Below, in pieces: positions 5,179 through 5,305 of a stretch of 5,305 bases of DNA; the first letter of the stretch is position 1; every line of letters starts with the position of its first letter. This DNA comes from GCA-001856825 sp049965815 (lineage in GTDB: Archaea > Thermoplasmatota > Thermoplasmata > Thermoplasmatales > GCA-001856825): contig JBMFVV010000040.1 in NCBI GenBank assembly GCA_049965815.1, forward strand, positions 1-5,305. The letters run 5' to 3'. The notes beneath the pieces were generated by a model. It saw nothing but the letters and a program-made list of their open reading frames with translations, was not told where the DNA came from and searched no databases. The translations under genes were made by a program, and so were the position numbers.

Positions 5179-5305
5179 AATAAGTCTCAGCACCCAATGG
5201 CTTATATTTTATACTTTCGAAATTTGCAGCTCTGTTTAATGAAGATATTGTATCTACTCTCCCTTAATTCACTGATTTCATGGGAAATACTACCCTTCTG
5301 TCACC
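5177..5305 (-). other. Right edge: possible remnant of a gene upstream of arcA
   Basis: One minus-strand frame is open from the edge for 13 codons, meets a TAA (5266-5264), then runs 28 more codons to a TAA at 5179-5177 inside the arcA SD site. The second stretch starts GRVDTISSLNRAANFES and looks protein-like. Because it overlaps the arcA promoter, it could be the decayed tail of an upstream gene or simply chance. I do not recognise it. Confidence 0.15.
5201..5219 (-). promoter_or_regulatory. arcA promoter with BRE and TATA box
   Basis: On the minus strand CGAAAG (5219-5214) is followed by TATAAAATATAAG (5213-5201), a purine-rich BRE next to a near-ideal archaeal TATA box. Counting about 25 bases from the box centre puts the transcription start near 5182, giving a leader of about 19 bases that holds the SD site. 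TTTCGAAA (5215-5222), an 8-bp palindrome, overlaps the BRE and could be an operator, though a palindrome this short is common by chance. Confidence 0.6.

Noticed and set aside
5191..5193. GTG as the arcA start
   Set aside because: It has no SD site and lies upstream of the predicted transcription start; ATG 5163 has AAGGAGGA at the right distance.
1..5305. CRISPR array, prophage or defence island
   Set aside because: There are no regularly spaced repeats, and no integrase, phage or defence-type genes apart from the single transposase remnant.

Overview
The window looks like a piece of an archaeal chromosome, most likely from a Thermoplasmatales-type (Ferroplasma/Picrophilus-like) organism. 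The reasons are archaeal Shine-Dalgarno sites (GGTGAT, AAGGAGGA) placed correctly before the starts, an archaeal BRE/TATA promoter with a short leader, T-run terminators without GC-rich hairpins, AT-rich DNA using many AGA/AGG and ATA codons, and an arginine deiminase beside a carbamoyltransferase fragment. The lineage is an inference, because no rRNA or other marker gene is present.

Layout. 1-572 holds no recognisable gene. A plus-strand gene (651-1244, or from 573) encodes an acidic helical protein of unknown function. It is followed by a possible 48-residue ORF (1283-1429) that carries a palindrome and an interrupted stem-loop. A convergent gap with T-runs on both strands (about 1430-1650) separates this from a complete minus-strand NADP-dependent isocitrate dehydrogenase of the eukaryote-like, human IDH1-type family (2871-1651).

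Upstream of icd, 2934-3821 is a gene graveyard with three unrelated broken genes: the C-terminal end of an IS66-like transposase (minus strand, stop codon plus frameshift); the remains of an AlaX-type alanyl-tRNA editing protein (plus strand, stops plus frameshift); and the N-terminal quarter of an ornithine-carbamoyltransferase-like gene (minus strand) whose carbamoyl-phosphate motif is mutated. To the right lies a complete arginine deiminase gene (5163-3862, minus strand) with a clear promoter, Shine-Dalgarno site and T7 terminator.

How it fits together. Arginine deiminase makes citrulline and ammonia, and OTC would normally convert citrulline to carbamoyl phosphate and ornithine. Here arcA appears intact while the adjacent carbamoyltransferase is broken, so either a second OTC copy exists elsewhere or deimination is used on its own, for example to release ammonia for acid resistance or nitrogen supply. 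Isocitrate dehydrogenase supplies NADPH and 2-oxoglutarate and shows no operon link to the arginine genes. I found no sign of a novel multi-gene system. The most notable content is the cluster of decayed genes, previously unlabelled, and the orphan helical protein.
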